A stretch of DNA of 64,000 nt from Actinospica acidithermotolerans (lineage in GTDB: Bacteria > Actinomycetota > Actinomycetes > Streptomycetales > Catenulisporaceae): positions 1-64,000 of the forward strand of contig NZ_JAGSOH010000021.1 in NCBI RefSeq assembly GCF_018139625.1. Reading direction: 5' to 3'. This document shows, piece after piece, positions 7,872 to 18,084 of this stretch. The position numbers and the translations under genes were made by a program. Position 1 is the stretch's first letter, and the number at the start of each line of letters is the position of its first letter. Under the pieces are notes generated by a model. That model saw only the letters and a program-made list of their open reading frames with translations, ran no database searches and was not told where the DNA came from.

Positions 7872-9830
7872 GTGAACGAGCAGGGGGCTGTAGACGACAA
7901 CGCCGTAGAACACGATTACGCGGCGATCGGTGCCGAACCGCTGGAGGCCGAGGACCCGCGGCGGATCGGGGCGTTCCCGATCAACGCGGTGCTCGGGTCG
8001 GGCGGCATGGGTCGGGTGTACCTCGGCCTCGCGCCGGAGGGCTACGCGGCGGTGAAGAGCGTGCTGCCGCATCTGGCGGGCGACAAGGTCTTCCTTCACC
8101 ACTTCGGGCAGGAACTGGGCAATCAGGCGAAGCTGCCCTCCGGTGTCAGCGCCCGGCTGCTCGCGGCGGATCTGACCGCGCGGCCGCCGTGGTTCGCGAC
8201 GGAGTACGTCCCTGGCGTGACGCTGCACGAGGCGGTCTGCCTGAACGGCGGCTCGCTTCCCGCGGAGACCCTGTGGACCCTGACGTGGGAGCTCGCGAAG
8301 AGCCTGCGAGCGGTCGCGGCGCGGGGCATCGTGCACCGGGACCTGAAGCCCTCCAACGTGATGCTCACCGAGGACGGTCTGAAGCTCATCGACTTCGGCG
8401 TGGCCCGAGCCGTTGATCAGAGCTCTGTGACAGCGACCGGCGTAGCCGTCGGGACGCCCGCTTACATGGCGCCCGAGCAGGCGCAAGCCGTGAAGAATCT
8501 GACGCCGGCCGTCGACATCTTCTCGCTCGGCAGCATGCTCGGTTTCGCGGCGAGCGGGATTCCGGCCTTCGGCGAGGGGGCCGGAGCGGACCTGTTCTAT
8601 CGGATCATCCACCAGGAGCCTGATCTGGGAACGCTGAACGAGCTCGACCCGGAACTGGGCGCGCTCGTGGCGCGGTGCCTGGCCAAAGACCCCGCGAAGC
8701 GTCCGTCGGCCGCGGAACTGGCCGATCTCGTGGCGGAGAGGTTCGCCGCCGCGGACGACGAAGGGGAAACGGTTCTGGAAGGCGCGGCGGAGCCGGCCTG
8801 GCCGGAGGTCATCGCCCGGCGAATCAGGGTCCGCGCGGAATTCGCGGCGACCGCTCCGCCCTCCGAGCCTGCCATCCCGGTCGAGGAGGAGACCGAGGCG
8901 CTCGCGCTCGGGGCAGTGCCGGTGCCGCCGGGTCCGGACGACGTCCAGACGATTCAGAACGCGGATCCACGTGCGCAGAAGGGCCCCGCTGGACCGGGTT
9001 CCGATGCCGGACACCCCGGCCGGCGCAAGCGCCACGTCTCTCGCAAGACGCTGGCGCTGGTTCTGCCGGTGATCCTCGTGACAGGTACGACCGCCGCGCT
9101 CTACGGACTGCATCTCGCACCGTTCACCACCTCGTCCTCGGCGAACAGCGCCCAGGGGCCGGGCAACGCGAACCCGGGCAGTGCGACCGCGACGCCGGGC
9201 CACGGCGTCTCGGCGTCGTCCACTGCGTCACCTGGCGAATCCGGCAAGCCCGGCGTCTCGCGTTCGGCCAGCGAGCCGATCAGCTCCGCAAACAGCCAGG
9301 ACTCTGCTACGGGCGGAAGCAACGGCGGATCGACGGCGGGCGCCACGAGCAGCGGGACGACCGCCGGCACAAGCCACAGCTCGAGCGGCGGCAGCAGCGG
9401 AAGCGGCGGCACCAGCGGGCAGAGCACGTCGGACCCGGCCGTGGTCTCGTTCTCCACACCCAGCATGCTCGAGAACGTCGGGCAGAAGAACTGTGTGGAG
9501 GACGGCGGCGGCGTCACGCCGACGAGCGCCTCGTGCACCGGCGGGTCGAGCGAGGGCTGGACCGCGGTCAAGGAGTCCGGCAACACGTTCGAGATCGTGA
9601 ATCAGGCCAACGGCGACTGTATCAACGGCGAAGGTGACAATTACGCCACCCTCGGCCTTTGCGACGCGTACAGCGGCCAGTACTGGGAGATCGGATCGCG
9701 CACGGCGCAAGGCGGAACGTTGGAGAGCCCCGCTGGCGGGTGCCTGGCGTACAAGAGCGGCAGCTACGTTACCGAGACCTGCAATGCGAACGACACGGCG
9801 CAGATCTGGTTCGACGCCGGGACCGCGTGA
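7872..9830 (+). CDS. Transmembrane Ser/Thr protein kinase with extracellular ricin-like lectin domain
   Basis: A 652-residue receptor kinase. The kinase domain (about 36-290) has the Gly loop GSGGMGRV, Lys62 in YAAVKSV, HRDLKPSN near residue 154, DFG at 174 and GTPAYMAPEQ. The activation loop SSVTATG offers phosphorylation sites. After a linker comes one transmembrane helix (about 398-418). A Gly/Ser/Thr-rich stalk and a C-terminal domain of about 125 residues with NGDCINGEGDNY, GLCDAYSGQYWEI and AQIWF follow, resembling a beta-trefoil or ricin-type lectin. PASTA repeats are absent, so a sugar ligand instead of muropeptide is likely. GTG 7872 is the start. Confidence 0.88.
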   Translation: MNEQGAVDDNAVEHDYAAIGAEPLEAEDPRRIGAFPINAVLGSGGMGRVYLGLAPEGYAAVKSVLPHLAGDKVFLHHFGQELGNQAKLPSGVSARLLAADLTARPPWFATEYVPGVTLHEAVCLNGGSLPAETLWTLTWELAKSLRAVAARGIVHRDLKPSNVMLTEDGLKLIDFGVARAVDQSSVTATGVAVGTPAYMAPEQAQAVKNLTPAVDIFSLGSMLGFAASGIPAFGEGAGADLFYRIIHQEPDLGTLNELDPELGALVARCLAKDPAKRPSAAELADLVAERFAAADDEGETVLEGAAEPAWPEVIARRIRVRAEFAATAPPSEPAIPVEEETEALALGAVPVPPGPDDVQTIQNADPRAQKGPAGPGSDAGHPGRRKRHVSRKTLALVLPVILVTGTTAALYGLHLAPFTTSSSANSAQGPGNANPGSATATPGHGVSASSTASPGESGKPGVSRSASEPISSANSQDSATGGSNGGSTAGATSSGTTAGTSHSSSGGSSGSGGTSGQSTSDPAVVSFSTPSMLENVGQKNCVEDGGGVTPTSASCTGGSSEGWTAVKESGNTFEIVNQANGDCINGEGDNYATLGLCDAYSGQYWEIGSRTAQGGTLESPAGGCLAYKSGSYVTETCNANDTAQIWFDAGTA

Positions 9831-9864
9831 TCCACACCCACTACCCGGCGCCACTGAGTAGATG

Positions 9865-10953
9865 TCAGCTGAAGTACGGCCCGAAGTGCCCGTCGTCCGC
9901 CACGTGCTGAATCCACGCCGCCTTCGCGCCCGGCGACGTCGCGTTGCTCTGCACCGCCGCGAAGCCGCCGAGGGCCACGTCGACGTAGTAGGCGTTGCTC
10001 TGAGCCGGTGTGGTGCTCCAACTCGCGCTCAGCTCGGCCCCGGTCTTGATGTCGGCGCAGTGCGCTGAAAGCGAGAGCGGATAGCTGACCCCGCCCGGAT
10101 CGGTGTACCAGTCCGCAGCCGTCGTCTGCCCGCTCCCGCTCGGCTCGCACTCCAGCACCTGCCCGCCGGCCGTCGTCTTCGTCAGGATCCCGCGGATCGT
10201 TCCATCGAGCTCCGGGAAGACGTAGAACGTCGTGGCCGATCCGTCGGCGTTGACCGACTGGGCGTAGTAGTAGCCGTTGTGCGGCGCCTGCTCGATGGGG
10301 ATCGAGCCGAGCTCGTAGGTGCCCGACTGCGTCTCCTGCTCGGCGCCCCAGTTCGTAACGGCGGTCTTCGCCGTCTCGCCGGGGAAGACGATCCAGCCGT
10401 TCACCGTCCCGGTCCCGATGGACTGGTTCCAGTACGACGTCTGCCCGTCCCACATCGCCGGATCCGTCAGTCCGCCGACGGGCCCGGAGAACCACAGGTC
10501 GGCCAGCACGCCGAGGCTCGTGGTCAAGGTGATGTGGTACGCCCCGCGCGCCGGATCGTAGACCGCCGAGCCCTCCGGCGAGACGATCGACGGCGGATCG
10601 TCCGCGACCGAATACCCCAGCGGCACCGGAACCGGCTCCTCGAACCACCCGTTGCTCGCCGCCAAGGCGGTGTCGTCCTGCGGCACCATCCCGACGATCG
10701 CGATCGCCGGCACCGGCGACCCCAGCGCCGGCGTGGTGTTGTAGCTCAGGAACAGCTTCGCGCGGCTGTTCGGATCCTGGGCCGCGAACCAGACCTCGTT
10801 GTCCTTCTGGCCGGCCCGGTCGACGATCCCCGAGGCGGTCCCGGTCCCGAACACGCTGGGCGGCTCCGCCGCCCAGGCCGCGGCCGGCGCGATCAGCGTC
10901 ATGGCAAGCGCCCCTAAGGCGGCGCAGGTGATTCTTCGTGGGCGAAGGTGCAC
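9865..10953 (-). CDS. Secreted protein of unknown function
   Basis: A 362-residue protein with a Sec signal peptide (about 1-28: basic start, hydrophobic core, AAAWAAE cleavage site). The mature part is rich in Trp, Tyr, Gly and Thr, has few charges and contains two Cys (ECEPSG and HCADI) that could form one disulfide. No domain is recognised; the composition suggests an extracellular beta-sheet protein. It starts at GTG 10953, is convergent with the kinase gene and is 43 bases downstream of the TIM44-like gene on the same strand. Confidence 0.65.
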   Translation of the reverse strand: MHLRPRRITCAALGALAMTLIAPAAAWAAEPPSVFGTGTASGIVDRAGQKDNEVWFAAQDPNSRAKLFLSYNTTPALGSPVPAIAIVGMVPQDDTALAASNGWFEEPVPVPLGYSVADDPPSIVSPEGSAVYDPARGAYHITLTTSLGVLADLWFSGPVGGLTDPAMWDGQTSYWNQSIGTGTVNGWIVFPGETAKTAVTNWGAEQETQSGTYELGSIPIEQAPHNGYYYAQSVNADGSATTFYVFPELDGTIRGILTKTTAGGQVLECEPSGSGQTTAADWYTDPGGVSYPLSLSAHCADIKTGAELSASWSTTPAQSNAYYVDVALGGFAAVQSNATSPGAKAAWIQHVADDGHFGPYFS

Positions 10954-10996
10954 TTTTCGACCATTACCCGCGACCGCCCCAGGGAAACGACGGGTA

Positions 10997-12319
10997 TTAC
11001 CTCACCTCTGCGGCGACCACGGTCCAGCCCTTCGCCGCCTCCTCGTCCAGGCGCAGGTCGAAGCCGAGGGTGACGGAGCGGCGCTTGTGGGCGTCGCCGC
11101 GGAGCACCTCCTCCGTGCGGCGGTCGACTTCGTAGTAGAGGCCTTCCGCGCCGACGGCGATGCTGAAGACCACCGGATCGCGCGAGACGAGCGAGCGCAC
11201 TTCGATCGACGCGACGGAAGCCTGGCGCATGACCGTGCGGTTCGGGGTGCGTACAGACGTGAAGTCGAGGCTGCCGTCGTTCATGACCCACTCCTCGAGG
11301 AACTGCTCCACGGCGACCTCGAGGACGGACTTGTCGAACCGGGCGTCGACCAGGCTCAGGTCAGTGGCGGCCGCATCGGCGTCGGTGCTCCACGAGATGT
11401 TCGTGAGCGCGAGGATGTCGCTCTCGCCCCTGACCGTCGACTGCCCCGCCACTTCGAGCACGGCCTCACGCTTGACGGCCCTCTGATCCCAGCCGTCCGT
11501 CTCGATGGCGTTCGTCAGGTGGTGCGCGCCCTCCTCCGCCTGCTCGATCGACGCGACGATCCACGCCCCGGCGTCGTCCTTGCGCAGCGTCCAGTACTCG
11601 ACAGGGGTCGACGAGCCGTCCTTGCGCACGGCCTGCGATCCGTTGACGCGGCGCACGTAGTCGTTGAGCGTCGCGGTGATGCGGAAGGTGACGGTGTCGT
11701 TCACCTCGCCGGACCGGTTCGCGACGTCGACCAGCTCGACCTTCGGGCCGGCCAGGATCTCCACGACGTTGACCTCGCCTCGTGACGCGTAGTCGCGCAG
11801 CTCCTCGGCCCACTTGCCGTAGAGCACCGGAGACATGATCTGCCGCAGAGTGCTGTAGTCCTGGTCGGTCCACGCGCGCTGCGCGGTCCCGTACAACCAG
11901 ACAGCACGCTGCTTCAGCGTCTCGAGATCGAACGTCGCATCCGTGTCCGCGATCCCCGCGACCCGCGCCTCGATCTGCGTGGCCCGCAGCGCCGCCTGCG
12001 CGTCCGCTCGGTGGGCCGTGCGGTCTGACGCGGTGTTCAGCCCGCTCCGGTTCCCCGCCCTCCGGCTGCGCGACCGGAACCAGAGGACCAGCACGACGAT
12101 CGCGATAAGGATCAGCAGACCGACGGCGCTGCCGCCACCGGCCACGTAGACGCCGCCCACGCCGCCGTACCCGCCGGTCGTCCCGTGGTAGCCACCGCCA
12201 CCGCCGCCTCCGCCGCCGCTGAATCCGTGACTGCCGCCCCCACCGCGGGCGTACGCGACAGCCGGGCTGCCCAGCCCCGCGACCGCAGCGAGCACAAGAA
12301 TCCGCCGACCGGCACGCAC
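10997..12319 (-). CDS. TIM44-like domain protein with Gly-rich region and one membrane helix
   Basis: A 440-residue protein. A signal-like N-terminus ending AVAYARG is followed by a Gly/Tyr-rich segment (about 25-55), a transmembrane helix LLILIAIVVLVLWF and a long soluble region. That region contains the TIM44-like fold: FDLETLKQRAVWLYGTAQRAW, YSTLRQIMSPVLYGKW, then a DYV..RVNGS strand region and WTLRKDDAGAWIVASIEQ. Bacterial members are membrane-anchored with unknown function. GTG 12319 was chosen because AGGAGGA precedes it; an open frame upstream to 12523 is unlikely to be translated. Confidence 0.75.
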   Translation of the reverse strand: MRAGRRILVLAAVAGLGSPAVAYARGGGGSHGFSGGGGGGGGGYHGTTGGYGGVGGVYVAGGGSAVGLLILIAIVVLVLWFRSRSRRAGNRSGLNTASDRTAHRADAQAALRATQIEARVAGIADTDATFDLETLKQRAVWLYGTAQRAWTDQDYSTLRQIMSPVLYGKWAEELRDYASRGEVNVVEILAGPKVELVDVANRSGEVNDTVTFRITATLNDYVRRVNGSQAVRKDGSSTPVEYWTLRKDDAGAWIVASIEQAEEGAHHLTNAIETDGWDQRAVKREAVLEVAGQSTVRGESDILALTNISWSTDADAAATDLSLVDARFDKSVLEVAVEQFLEEWVMNDGSLDFTSVRTPNRTVMRQASVASIEVRSLVSRDPVVFSIAVGAEGLYYEVDRRTEEVLRGDAHKRRSVTLGFDLRLDEEAAKGWTVVAAEVR

Positions 12320-12554
12320 GCGTGTCCTCCTGAAGAATCGGAAACAACCCCCGGACCAGGCTACCGGTCGCGTACCCCGGCGGACGTCAGCGCCGGGCGC
12401 GGCCCGTTTTTGGCGACACCCCACAAAGCTCGGCGCGAGGCCTGCTTCCACCCCGGCATGCCCAGACGTGGGCGGAGCCGCCAGAATGGTCGTGGCAGGG
12501 GAACCGGTGCAGACGGTTCCCATTGTGCTTTAACTGCAAGGAAGGCTTGCTTCG
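12320..12554. other. Divergent intergenic region, tim44-like / carboxylase
   Basis: This 235-base region must hold promoters for both divergent genes. AAGGAAGG at about 12539-12546 is the ribosome-binding site of the carboxylase gene. I see no clear palindrome, promoter consensus or small ORF in it. Confidence 0.4.
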
Positions 12555-15500
12555 GTGTTCAGTCGCGTCGCCATCGTCAACCGGGGTGAGGCCGCGATGC
12601 GGCTCATCCACGCCGTCCGAGACCTCGCCGCGGAGACCGGCGCGCCGATCGAGACGGTCGCGCTGTACACCGACGTCGACCGGACGGCCACCTTCGTGCG
12701 CGAGGCGGATCTGGCCTACGACCTGGGCAAGGCCTCGGCGCGGCCGTACCTGGACCTCGCCGTGCTGGAGCGGGCGCTGGTCGAGTCGGGGGCGGACGCG
12801 GCGTGGGTCGGCTGGGGGTTCGTCGCGGAGGACCCGGCGTTCGCGGAGCTGTGCGCGCGGATCGGGGTGACGTTCGTCGGGCCGAGCGCGGACGCGATGC
12901 GCAGGCTCGGCGACAAGATCGGCGCGAAGCTGCTGGCCGAGGAGGTCGGCGTGCCGGTGGCTCCGTGGAGCCGCGGGGCGGTCGAGGACCTGGACGCGGC
13001 GGTGCGCGCGGCGGGCGAGATCGGCTACCCGCTGATGCTCAAGGCGACCGCGGGCGGCGGCGGACGCGGCATCCGCGTGATCACGAACGAGGCCGAGCTC
13101 GTCGACGCGTACGAGCGCACCAGCTTGGAGGCGGCCCGGGCCTTCGGCAGCGGCATCGTCTTCCTCGAGCGGCTGGTCACCGGCGCCCGGCACGTCGAGG
13201 TGCAGGTCATCGCGGACGGCCAGGGCACCGCGTGGGCGCTCGGCGTGCGCGACTGCTCGGTGCAGCGGCGCAACCAGAAGGTCATCGAGGAGTCGGCCTC
13301 GCCGGTGCTCGGCCCCGAGCAGACCGCGGAGCTCAAGGCCTCGGCCGAGCGGCTCGCGGTCGCGGTGGGCTACCGCGGCGCGGCGACCGTCGAGTTCCTC
13401 TACCACCCGGGCGAGAAGCTGTTCGCGTTCCTCGAGGTCAACACCCGCCTTCAGGTGGAGCACCCGATCACGGAGTCGACCACCGGCGTCGACCTGGTCA
13501 AGCTGCAGCTGCACGTCGCGTCGGGCGGCAGGCTGACCGGCGAGATCCCGGCCGAGCGCGGGCACGCCGTCGAGGCGCGGCTGAACGCCGAGGACCCGGA
13601 CCGCGACTTCGCCCCCTCCCCCGGCCGGATCGCCCGGCTCGACCTGCCGGCCGGCCCCGGCATCCGGGTGGACACCGGTGTGAGCGAGGGCGACACGATC
13701 CCCGCCGACTTCGACTCGATGATCGCGAAGATCATCGCCTACGGCCGGGACCGGGACGAGGCGCTCGGCCGGCTGCGCCGCGCCATGCTGGAGACCACGG
13801 TCCTGATCGAGGGCGGCGCGACCAACAAGAGCTTCGTGCTCGACCTGCTCGACCAGCCCGAGGTGATCGACGCCAGCGCGGACACCGGCTGGATCGACCG
13901 GGTGCGCGGCGAGGGCCGGCTGGTCTCGCACCGCCACTCCGCGATCGCGCTGGCCGCGGCCGCCATCGAGGCGTACGAGGACGAGGAGGGCGTCGAGCGG
14001 CAGCGGCTGCTCTCGACCGCGTTCGGCGGACGTCCGCAGGTGGCGCACGAGAGCGGCCGTCCGCTGGAGCTGATGCTGCGCGGCGCGGCCTACGGGGTGA
14101 AGGTGGCCCGGGTCGGCGCGCGCCGGTTCCGGGTCGGCATCGACGCGGCCGGGCAGACGCACACCGCGGACGTCGAGCTCGACCGCTTCGACGAGCACAC
14201 CGGCCAGATCATCGTCAACGGCACCCGGTTCCGCCTGGTCACCGGCACGCACGGCCCGGTCTACCTGGTCGAGGTGGACGGCGTGGCGCACCGGGTCAGC
14301 CGGGGCGAGGGCGGCGTGGTGCGCTCCCCCGCCCGCGCGCTCGTGGTCGCCGTGCCGGTCGCGGTCGGCGCCGAGGTCGAGGCCGGCGCGCCGATCGTCG
14401 TGCTGGAGAGCATGAAGATGGAGACGGTGCTGCGCGCGCCCTTCCGCGCCCGGCTCAAGGAATGCTCGGTGACGGTCGGCAGCCAGGTCGAGACCGGCGC
14501 GGCGATCCTCCGTCTGGAGCCGCTGGCCGAGGAGGGCGAGGAGGCCGGGAAGGACGCCGCCCCGGGAGCCGCCGACACCGAGGGCATCCGCCTCGAACTG
14601 CCCGCCGTGAGCTGCGACGTGCCGGCCCGGGAGCGGGCGCTGCGCGGACTGCAGGACATTCGCAGCCTGCTGCTGGGCTTCGACGTGGACCCGCACGACG
14701 AGAGCCGGGTGCTCGCCGACTACCTCGCCGCGCGGGAGGAGCTGGCCGAGGCCGGCCGGCGCCCGCTGGCCGAGGAGATCGACCTGCTGTCGGTGTTCGC
14801 CGACCTGTCCGAGCTCAGCCGCAACCGGCAGGCGGGCGACGAGGGCGGCACCGAGACCCGCGTGCACAGCGCGCGCGAGTACTTCCACACCTATCTGCAG
14901 AGCCTCGACGCCGAGCGCGCCGGACTGTCCGAGTCCTTCAAGGCGCGGCTGGCGAAGGCGCTCGGGCACTACGGGGTGACCGACCTCGAGCGCACGCCGG
15001 AGCTGGAAGAGGCCGTTTTCCGGATCTTCCTCGCGCTCCAGCGCGCCTCCTCCGACGCCAACGCCGTGACCGCGCTGCTGCGGGCGTGGCTGGCCGAGGC
15101 GCCGCCCGCGGACGACGAGCTGCGCGAGACCGCGGGCCTCGCGCTCGAACGCCTGGTCGCGGCGACGCAGGTGCGCTTCCCGGTGGTCTCCGACCTCTCC
15201 CGCGGCGTGGTGTTCGGGTGGTTCGGCCAGCCGCTGCTGCGCCGCAACCGCGCCCGCGTCTACGCCGACGTCCGCAGGCGCCTGCGTCACCTGGACGCGA
15301 ACCCCCAGGCGCCGGACCGCGCCGAGCACATCGCGGCGATGGTCGCCAGCACCGAGCCGCTGGTCCGGCTGCTCAGCCAGCGCATCGGCCGCGACAGCGT
15401 CGACCACAGGCTGGACCACGCGCCGATGCTCGAGGTGCTGACCCGGCGCTACTACGGCAACAAGGGCCTGGTCGACGTCCGCACGCTCGACGCGGGCGGC

Positions 15501-18053
15501 TGCCGGTTCGTGGTCGCCGAGCGGGCCGGATCCCGGCTCGCGTCCACGGCGGTGGTCTTCGACGAGTTCGGCGCCGCGCTGCGCGGCCTGGCCGAGGTCG
15601 CGGAGGCCGGCGAGGACGGCGTCGACGCGGACGTCTACCTCTCCTGGGAGAAGCAGCCGGAGGACTCGGACGCGCTGGCCGCCGGCCTGCAGGCCGTGAT
15701 CGACGGCCAGCCGCTGCCGGGCCGGGTGCGCCGGCTGACCGCCACCGTCGCGGGCATCGGCGGTGCGGTGATGCACCATCACTTCACCTTCCGGCCGGGC
15801 GAGAACGGGATGGCCGAGGAGCGGCTGATCCGCGGCCTGCACCCGTACATCGCGCAGCGGATGCAGCTCGAGCGGCTGCGCGAGTTCGACCTCACCCGGC
15901 TGCCTTCCTCGGACGAGGAGGTCTACCTCTTCCAGTGCGTGGCCAAGCAGAACAAGGACGACGACCGCCTCGTCGCCTTCGCGCAGGTCCGCGACCTGAC
16001 CGAGCTGCGCGACCACGAGGGCCGGCTGGCCGCGCTGCCCACGGCCGAGGACACCGTCGCCGCGTGCCTCGACTCGATCCGGCGCGCGCAGTCGCGGCGG
16101 CCGGCGAAGAACCGCTTCCCGACCAACCGGATCGTCATCTACGTCTGGCCGCCGATCGAGATCACCCGCGCCGAGGTCGAGACGATCGCCGCGCGCGTGA
16201 TGCCGACCACCGCGGGCGCCGGGCTCGAGGAGATCCTGTTCATCGCCCGGCAGCGCGACCCGGAGACCGGCGCGCTGGCGAAGGTGGAGGTGCGCTTCAC
16301 CTTCGACGCCACCGGCGGCAGCAGGCTGATCATCGGCGAGCCGTCCGACGAGCTGGTCGAGCCGCTCGACGGCTACCGGCTCAAGGTGCTGCGGGCCAGC
16401 AGCCGCAACACGGTCTACCCGTACGAGCTGACCGGCCTGCTCGGCGCGTTCGCCGAGTACGACCTCGACGACGCCGGGGGGCTGGTGCCGGTGGACCGGC
16501 CGAAGGGCCGCAACAGCGCGGCGATCGTGGCGGGCGTGGTGACCACGCCGACCGAGCGCTACCCCGAGGGCGTCACCCGCGTGCTGCTGCTGGGCGACCC
16601 CACGAAGGCGCTCGGCGCGCTCTCCGAGCCGGAGTGCCGCCGGATCATCGCGGCGATCGACCTCGCCGAGCGGATGCGGGTGCCGCTGGAGTGGTACGCG
16701 CTCTCGGCCGGCGCCCGGATCTCGATGGAGTCCGGCACCGAGAACATGGACTGGGTCGCCGCCGCGCTCAAGCGGATCGTCGAGTTCACCCAGGACGGCG
16801 GCGAGATCAACGTCGTGGTGGCCGGGATCAACGTCGGGGCGCAGCCGTACTGGAACGCCGAGGCGACGATGCTCATGCACACCAAGGGCATCCTGGTGAT
16901 GACGCCGGACTCCGCGATGGTGCTGACCGGCAAGCAGTCGCTGGACTTCTCCGGCGGCGTCTCGGCCGAGGACAACTTCGGCATCGGCGGCTACGACCGG
17001 ATCATGGGCCCGAACGGCCAGGCGCAGTACTGGGCCGCGGACCTGATGGGCGCGCGCGACGTGGTGATGGCGCACTACGACCACTGCTACATCGCGCCCG
17101 GCGAGCGGCACCCGCGCCGCGCGGCCACGAACGACCCCTTTGACCGGGACATCTCGGCCTTCCCGCACTCGTCGCCGGACAGCGACTTCAGCACGGTCGG
17201 CGAGATCTTCTCCGCGGAGGCGAACCCGGACCGCAAGAAGCCGTTCGACATCCGGGCCGTGATGCGCGCCGTCGCCGACCAGGACCACGCGGTGCTGGAG
17301 CGCTGGGCGGGCATGGCGGAGGCGGACACCGCGGTCGTGCAGGACGTGCACCTCGGCGGTATCCCGGTGTGCCTGCTGGGCATCGAGTCGCGCTCGGTGG
17401 CGCGGCGCGGCTTCCCGCCGGCCGACGGCCCCGACACCTACACCTCGGGCACGCTGTTCCCGCAGTCCTCGAAGAAGGCCGCGCGGGCGATCAACGCGGC
17501 CAGCGGCAACCGGCCGCTGGTGGTGCTGGCGAACCTCTCGGGCTTCGACGGCTCGCCGGAGTCGCTGCGCAAGCTGCAGCTGGAGTACGGCGCGGAGATC
17601 GGCCGTGCGATCGTGAACTTCGACGGCCCGATCGTGTTCTGCGTGATCTCGCGGTACCACGGCGGCGCGTTCGTGGTCTTCTCGAAGACGCTGAACCCGA
17701 ACATGACCGTGCTGGCGCTGGAGGGCTCGTTCGCCTCGGTGCTCGGCGGCGCGCCGGCGGCCGCGGTGGTGTTCACCGCCGACGTCAACGCGCGCACGGC
17801 CAACGACCCGCGCATCCGCGGACTCGAGGCCCGCGTGGCCGCGTCGGCCGGTGCCGAGCGTGCCACGCTGACCGCCGAACTCGACGAGACCCGCGCGACG
17901 GTGCGCACGGAGAAGCTCACCGAGGTGGCCACCGAGTTCGACCGCGTGCACAACATCCGGCGCGCTGTGGAGGTCGGCTCGGTCGACGCCGTCATCAGCG
18001 CCGCCGAGCTGCGCCCGCGCATCATCGAGGCCATCGAGGCGCGTCTCGGCTGA
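12555..18053 (+). CDS. Single-chain biotin-dependent acyl-CoA carboxylase (BC-BCCP-CT fusion)
   Basis: The 1832-residue protein has all parts of an acetyl/acyl-CoA carboxylase. Biotin carboxylase spans about 1-450 (AIVNRGEAAMR, KATAGGGGRGIR, EVNTRLQVEHPITE). The biotinyl domain is at about 585-655 with the biotinylated Lys621 in ESMKMET. A central region (about 690-1200) is followed by the carboxyltransferase (about 1250-1832; LSAGARISMESG, GGYDRIMGPNGQAQYWA, FANLSGFDGS-like NLSGFDGSPES). The order is that of eukaryotic ACC, whereas most actinobacterial enzymes use separate A and B chains. Acetyl- or propionyl-CoA as substrate cannot be decided. GTG 12555 has a good AAGGAAG site. Confidence 0.9.
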   Translation: MFSRVAIVNRGEAAMRLIHAVRDLAAETGAPIETVALYTDVDRTATFVREADLAYDLGKASARPYLDLAVLERALVESGADAAWVGWGFVAEDPAFAELCARIGVTFVGPSADAMRRLGDKIGAKLLAEEVGVPVAPWSRGAVEDLDAAVRAAGEIGYPLMLKATAGGGGRGIRVITNEAELVDAYERTSLEAARAFGSGIVFLERLVTGARHVEVQVIADGQGTAWALGVRDCSVQRRNQKVIEESASPVLGPEQTAELKASAERLAVAVGYRGAATVEFLYHPGEKLFAFLEVNTRLQVEHPITESTTGVDLVKLQLHVASGGRLTGEIPAERGHAVEARLNAEDPDRDFAPSPGRIARLDLPAGPGIRVDTGVSEGDTIPADFDSMIAKIIAYGRDRDEALGRLRRAMLETTVLIEGGATNKSFVLDLLDQPEVIDASADTGWIDRVRGEGRLVSHRHSAIALAAAAIEAYEDEEGVERQRLLSTAFGGRPQVAHESGRPLELMLRGAAYGVKVARVGARRFRVGIDAAGQTHTADVELDRFDEHTGQIIVNGTRFRLVTGTHGPVYLVEVDGVAHRVSRGEGGVVRSPARALVVAVPVAVGAEVEAGAPIVVLESMKMETVLRAPFRARLKECSVTVGSQVETGAAILRLEPLAEEGEEAGKDAAPGAADTEGIRLELPAVSCDVPARERALRGLQDIRSLLLGFDVDPHDESRVLADYLAAREELAEAGRRPLAEEIDLLSVFADLSELSRNRQAGDEGGTETRVHSAREYFHTYLQSLDAERAGLSESFKARLAKALGHYGVTDLERTPELEEAVFRIFLALQRASSDANAVTALLRAWLAEAPPADDELRETAGLALERLVAATQVRFPVVSDLSRGVVFGWFGQPLLRRNRARVYADVRRRLRHLDANPQAPDRAEHIAAMVASTEPLVRLLSQRIGRDSVDHRLDHAPMLEVLTRRYYGNKGLVDVRTLDAGGCRFVVAERAGSRLASTAVVFDEFGAALRGLAEVAEAGEDGVDADVYLSWEKQPEDSDALAAGLQAVIDGQPLPGRVRRLTATVAGIGGAVMHHHFTFRPGENGMAEERLIRGLHPYIAQRMQLERLREFDLTRLPSSDEEVYLFQCVAKQNKDDDRLVAFAQVRDLTELRDHEGRLAALPTAEDTVAACLDSIRRAQSRRPAKNRFPTNRIVIYVWPPIEITRAEVETIAARVMPTTAGAGLEEILFIARQRDPETGALAKVEVRFTFDATGGSRLIIGEPSDELVEPLDGYRLKVLRASSRNTVYPYELTGLLGAFAEYDLDDAGGLVPVDRPKGRNSAAIVAGVVTTPTERYPEGVTRVLLLGDPTKALGALSEPECRRIIAAIDLAERMRVPLEWYALSAGARISMESGTENMDWVAAALKRIVEFTQDGGEINVVVAGINVGAQPYWNAEATMLMHTKGILVMTPDSAMVLTGKQSLDFSGGVSAEDNFGIGGYDRIMGPNGQAQYWAADLMGARDVVMAHYDHCYIAPGERHPRRAATNDPFDRDISAFPHSSPDSDFSTVGEIFSAEANPDRKKPFDIRAVMRAVADQDHAVLERWAGMAEADTAVVQDVHLGGIPVCLLGIESRSVARRGFPPADGPDTYTSGTLFPQSSKKAARAINAASGNRPLVVLANLSGFDGSPESLRKLQLEYGAEIGRAIVNFDGPIVFCVISRYHGGAFVVFSKTLNPNMTVLALEGSFASVLGGAPAAAVVFTADVNARTANDPRIRGLEARVAASAGAERATLTAELDETRATVRTEKLTEVATEFDRVHNIRRAVEVGSVDAVISAAELRPRIIEAIEARLG

Positions 18054-18084
18054 CCCCGCTCGCCGATCGGCTGATCCACGGTTC

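Noticed and set aside
12387-17951. A 1854-codon open frame antisense to the carboxylase gene
   Set aside because: It is rich in Arg, Ala, Gly and His, has no recognisable domain, and mirrors the low stop frequency opposite a GC-rich gene. The plus-strand carboxylase has clear motifs.
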